Assembly (NCBI RefSeq): GCF_013359905.1
Contig: NZ_JABMCC010000105.1
Span: 211,832-275,831 of the forward strand
Length of the DNA: 64,000 bases
Reading direction: 5' to 3'
Origin: Paenibacillus taichungensis
GTDB lineage: Bacteria > Bacillota > Bacilli > Paenibacillales > Paenibacillaceae
The position numbers were made by a program, and so were the translations under genes. Numbering within the stretch: the stretch's first letter is position 1; each line of letters opens with the position of its first letter. The notes below the pieces were generated by a model. That model ran no database searches. It had not been told where the DNA came from and was given only the letters and a program-made list of their open reading frames with translations. This document shows, one piece after another, positions 59,733-64,000 of the stretch.

Positions 59733-60209
59733 TTATAAGAATAACTCAGCCCTGTCTGGTTTGGGTTTTACCCAATTTCCTTCTTCGTTAATAAATGCTC
59801 CCTTGAAACGCCCCATCTCCAATTTCTCTATTAGCTTCATCTCATCCAGCACCAGAATTTCGGACAACTGCTGCAAACTATAAAAATCACTTGGATCATA
59901 ATCCAGCAGAATTGGAACAGCCATGTCGTACAGTTCTTTAATTAGATTTTCCAATGAATGACGCCCGAGGTTGTCCATGGTTTGGAAATACTTCAGATCA
60001 TGGGACACCAGATTGCGGAACGATTTATCTTTCAAGTTCATCCACAGCGTATTACACGCCTGAACACTCATATAGTTCTGCTCTACATCATAATATTGGA
60101 TCTCATCAATCTTCATATACTTTTCCTGAAAAGCCACAATTTTGATCAAGGGTTCATTTCGTTTGCGTGACGCTTTCTTCAAATGGGTTCTGAACCCCTC
60201 ATAATCCAT
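59733..60209 (-). CDS. Hypothetical protein
   Basis: 158 residues, charged, with no signal peptide, membrane helix or Cys pair suggesting metal binding. The C-terminal third (FYSLQQLSEILVLDEMKLIE) looks like a helix-turn-helix-type segment followed by GRFKGAFINEEGNWV, which resembles the end of DNA-binding domains of the excisionase type; this is only an impression. The start is uncertain: an ATG is taken, but a GTG three codons upstream is also possible, and neither has a strong ribosome site. Family unknown. Confidence 0.7.
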   Translation of the reverse strand: MDYEGFRTHLKKASRKRNEPLIKIVAFQEKYMKIDEIQYYDVEQNYMSVQACNTLWMNLKDKSFRNLVSHDLKYFQTMDNLGRHSLENLIKELYDMAVPILLDYDPSDFYSLQQLSEILVLDEMKLIEKLEMGRFKGAFINEEGNWVKPKPDRAELFL

Positions 60210-60296
60210 GATTCTCACAATAATCTATCGCCTGCCTTAACGCTGTATATTTCGATATTTTACAGCATTATATAAGCACCCGTAAATGTAACTTTA

Positions 60297-60338
60297 GAAA
60301 AAGGAAAACCGTACAGCATCTTACTCCGCTGTACGGTC
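60297..60338 (-). terminator. Terminator of the flavoprotein gene
   Basis: CCGTACAGC / GCTGTACGG stem with an A-rich left flank, 12 nt after the stop. Confidence 0.82.
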
Positions 60339-60349
60339 ATTTTGAATAC

Positions 60350-61780
60350 TCAGATTCCAACTTCACTCTTCACCCAACTCGCAGTAAATTCCTGTTCGTT
60401 ATACTTCAAAAATTGCTCCAAGATCTGCTCACGGTCATCCAGGAAAAGCTGATCGGCTACAGCTGAAACCAACTTCGGCACAGCATTCTTTGTCCCCGAT
60501 ATTGCCGAGGCAGAGAGGCCGCAACTTGCAAGTGCAGAGTAGTTAAAGACAAACAACCCACGCAGTTTAACCTGTCCCTCCTCATCTCTGCTGGTCATTG
60601 CAAATCCGGGACTAAGGTAGGGATGTGCGTCAAGTAATGCATTCCTTTGTTCCATCGGAGCTTGAAAACGGTCTGCCCAGCGTGCAATGTGTGCCTCCAC
60701 CATTCTGAGCTCGGGGCGCAGTGACGGATCACTCACCATACCCGTGCTGATGACCAGAAAATCAAAGGAGTGCTGGCCCTGTGGCGTAGTCACTACCGCT
60801 TTCCCATCCTTCATCTGTACATTCAGCCAAGGCGCATGAAGATGTAATTGGAAGCCTGGCCATGCAGCGGCCCGGTTGAAGGTATCATTGGTTGGTGGCT
60901 GATTGTATTTAAAAAAATGGGAAATGGTCACATACTTATCCTCGTCCGACAATACGTGAAAACGTTCGATCATACCGGATTGTTCCATCTGACGTATCGG
61001 GTTAACGCTTGGCAATTGTTCCCGCCGCACAAATACGTGAGCCTCAGCCACGCCTGTGGCAAGTGCAAAGTTGGCATTATCAAAGGCAGACGCCCCGCCA
61101 CCAAGTATGGCAATCCTTTTTCCTTTTAACCGTTCATAATCAATTAGCTCGGATGTGTGAGCGTACAGATGTCTAGGTACTTTCTCAGCGATCATCGGCG
61201 GTACATGCCATTCTCCACCACCCTGGATGCCCGTAGCCAAGACAACCTTTCGTGCCAGCAACATATTACTTGGAGCCCCTGCACCCGTAATGTGTAGCCG
61301 GTGTAAGCCTCCATCTGCAGGTTCAATCAGTCTCAGTTTCACTTCATTCACGACAGGTAGTCTAAGCACATCCCTGTACCAACGCAGATAGTTCATCCAT
61401 TCGCTGCGCGGAATTTTATCAACCTCATCCCATCCCGAAGGACCCGCTTGCGCTTCCCACCATGCTCGAAACGTCAGCGAAGGAATACCGAGATCAATGG
61501 AAGTCAGATGTTTTGGTGTACGTAACGTGACCATACGCGCGTAAGTTTCCCAAGGTCCCTCCAACCCTGCGGCATTTTCATCAATGACCAGAATGTTGGA
61601 TATCCGCTCACGTAGGAATCCAAAAGCAGCCCCCAAACCGCTCTGCCCACCACCTACAATAACGACATCATAGATATGGCCTTCGTCATGTTCGCGAGGG
61701 CGAATCCAATCCGCACCTCCATATGCGAGATAAGCCAGATCATCTTGTACTCGTTGGTTTAATGTTTCAAGGCTCATCAT
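60350..61780 (-). CDS. FAD/NAD(P)-binding flavoprotein, monooxygenase-like
   Basis: 476 residues. An FAD-binding fold (VVIVGGGQSGLGAAFG, near 39) and a second NADPH-binding fold (IAILGGGASAFDNANFA, near 223) resemble flavin-containing or Baeyer-Villiger-type monooxygenases, with ATGIQGGGEW between them. The FxGxxxHxxxW fingerprint of those enzymes is not clearly present, so N-hydroxylation versus another oxidation cannot be decided. The ATG lies after AAAGGG. Single gene; no adjacent biosynthetic cluster. Confidence 0.85.
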   Translation of the reverse strand: MMSLETLNQRVQDDLAYLAYGGADWIRPREHDEGHIYDVVIVGGGQSGLGAAFGFLRERISNILVIDENAAGLEGPWETYARMVTLRTPKHLTSIDLGIPSLTFRAWWEAQAGPSGWDEVDKIPRSEWMNYLRWYRDVLRLPVVNEVKLRLIEPADGGLHRLHITGAGAPSNMLLARKVVLATGIQGGGEWHVPPMIAEKVPRHLYAHTSELIDYERLKGKRIAILGGGASAFDNANFALATGVAEAHVFVRREQLPSVNPIRQMEQSGMIERFHVLSDEDKYVTISHFFKYNQPPTNDTFNRAAAWPGFQLHLHAPWLNVQMKDGKAVVTTPQGQHSFDFLVISTGMVSDPSLRPELRMVEAHIARWADRFQAPMEQRNALLDAHPYLSPGFAMTSRDEEGQVKLRGLFVFNYSALASCGLSASAISGTKNAVPKLVSAVADQLFLDDREQILEQFLKYNEQEFTASWVKSEVGI

Positions 61781-62189
61781 TCATCAACCCTTTCAACGTC
61801 CACTCGTATGCTGCTACGAACCGCTCGTTTAATGTTATGTTGGTGTAATAATTTGTTTTGTTGATGGATATTCTATAAGTTCAAAGCAGCCTAATTCATT
61901 TACCATATGGATAAAGACGGTGATTCCGTCTCAATCCCTTACATCATTTTCATAAGGATTAGCGTTATTATATGAGTTGGAGTCATTTTTTTGAATATCA
62001 CGACAGATTTCTTGTCATCAGATCTAAAAATATCTAACATGCTTGTTAACTATAACGAAACCAAATTTTAATGGCTTCGTCCTGTATGTAAAAAAGACAG
62101 ATCAGGTTGGATATTAACGGTCGATCCAACCCGGATCTGTTTTCGTTTTGTCTTATTTTCAAATAGGTGAGGTGCTGAAAATCAACACC
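61781..62189. other. Intergenic region before the collagen-like gene
   Basis: 409 nt, AT-rich. It holds the terminator at 62090-62150 and a small hairpin GACGG-TGATT-CCGTC near 61918-61932. No other feature is supported. Confidence 0.6.
62090..62150 (-). terminator. Terminator of the collagen-like gene
   Basis: ACAGATC(A)GGTTGGAT...ATCCAACC(CG)GATCTGT, a strong stem with a six-A left flank, about 40 nt after the stop codon at 62190. Confidence 0.9.

Positions 62190-64000
<1,811 letters not shown>

Overview
The window looks like a chromosomal segment of a Paenibacillus-type, spore-forming, low-GC Gram-positive bacterium. The evidence is: strong GGAGG-type ribosome sites with frequent TTG and GTG starts; Bacillales-only families (DUF1450/YuzB, YtxH, YutE-like, YkvA, EgsA/AraM); a lipoteichoic acid synthase; lipobox lipoproteins; the hemE-hemH-hemY order of the coproporphyrin haem route; and a large Gly-X-Thr collagen-like protein of the exosporium type. 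No prophage, integron, IS element or CRISPR array is visible. Most of the window is ordinary chromosome with small accessory modules. The species assignment is inferred.

Layout. 0-5.3 kb: 3' end of an M42 aminopeptidase, a coiled-coil protein of unknown role, an ABC-F ATPase, and a DUF92-TetR pair. 5.4-10.5 kb: an apparent five-gene minus-strand operon, marR - arylsulfotransferase - sulfonate/taurine-type ABC transporter, with a promoter and a terminator-like hairpin in its leader. 10.6-14.1 kb: a small exported protein, a FAH hydrolase, and a CapA-GDPD pair separated by a (TAAA)5 tract. 14.2-19.2 kb: hemE-hemH-hemY, divergent from an MFS transporter. 19.2-28.1 kb: P450, secreted asparaginase, O-methyltransferase, YpsC/RlmL-like rRNA methylase, LTA synthase, a deaminase and a DsbA-like protein.

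28.2-37.0 kb: mainly minus-strand housekeeping and small genes: aldo/keto reductase, a Cys-less IscA-like protein with YuzB, YkvA, a LysM-M14 peptidase, glutamate racemase, YtxH, DUF4261, a HEPN (YutE-like) protein, a 36-residue membrane protein, a Dabb protein and a lone holin-like protein. 37-40.3 kb: a two-HTH regulator with a palindrome in its promoter, a stretch of short coupled ORFs, EgsA (glycerol-1-phosphate dehydrogenase) and tRNA-Leu(CAG). 40.5-53.8 kb: an accessory-rich block: an S-adenosylhomocysteinase-like protein with a Gfo/Idh oxidoreductase and DoxX, HxlR, a GGDEF protein, a spermidine-synthase-like protein, LysR, an SDR-Atu4866-AraC module, a MerR-SDR module with twin 19-bp-spacer promoters, an oxalate decarboxylase-type bicupin with an altered lid, and a zinc alcohol dehydrogenase.

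53.9-64 kb: a methyltransferase; the fruR-fruK-fruA operon for fructose uptake and phosphorylation, with repeated TTCAAA boxes upstream; a bacterial G1 (eqolisin) peptidase; a flavoprotein; and the C-terminal part of a collagen-like protein that runs off the right edge. Its repeats have a 69-nt period and an in-built break in the collagen triplet.

Transcription units are well delimited by Rho-independent terminators. No obviously novel multi-gene system is demonstrable. The most unusual items are the sulfate-ester operon with its leader hairpin, the MerR twin operators, the collagen super-repeat, the Cys-less IscA homologue, the lid-variant oxalate decarboxylase, the eqolisin and the overlapping short ORFs near 38.1-38.4 kb.
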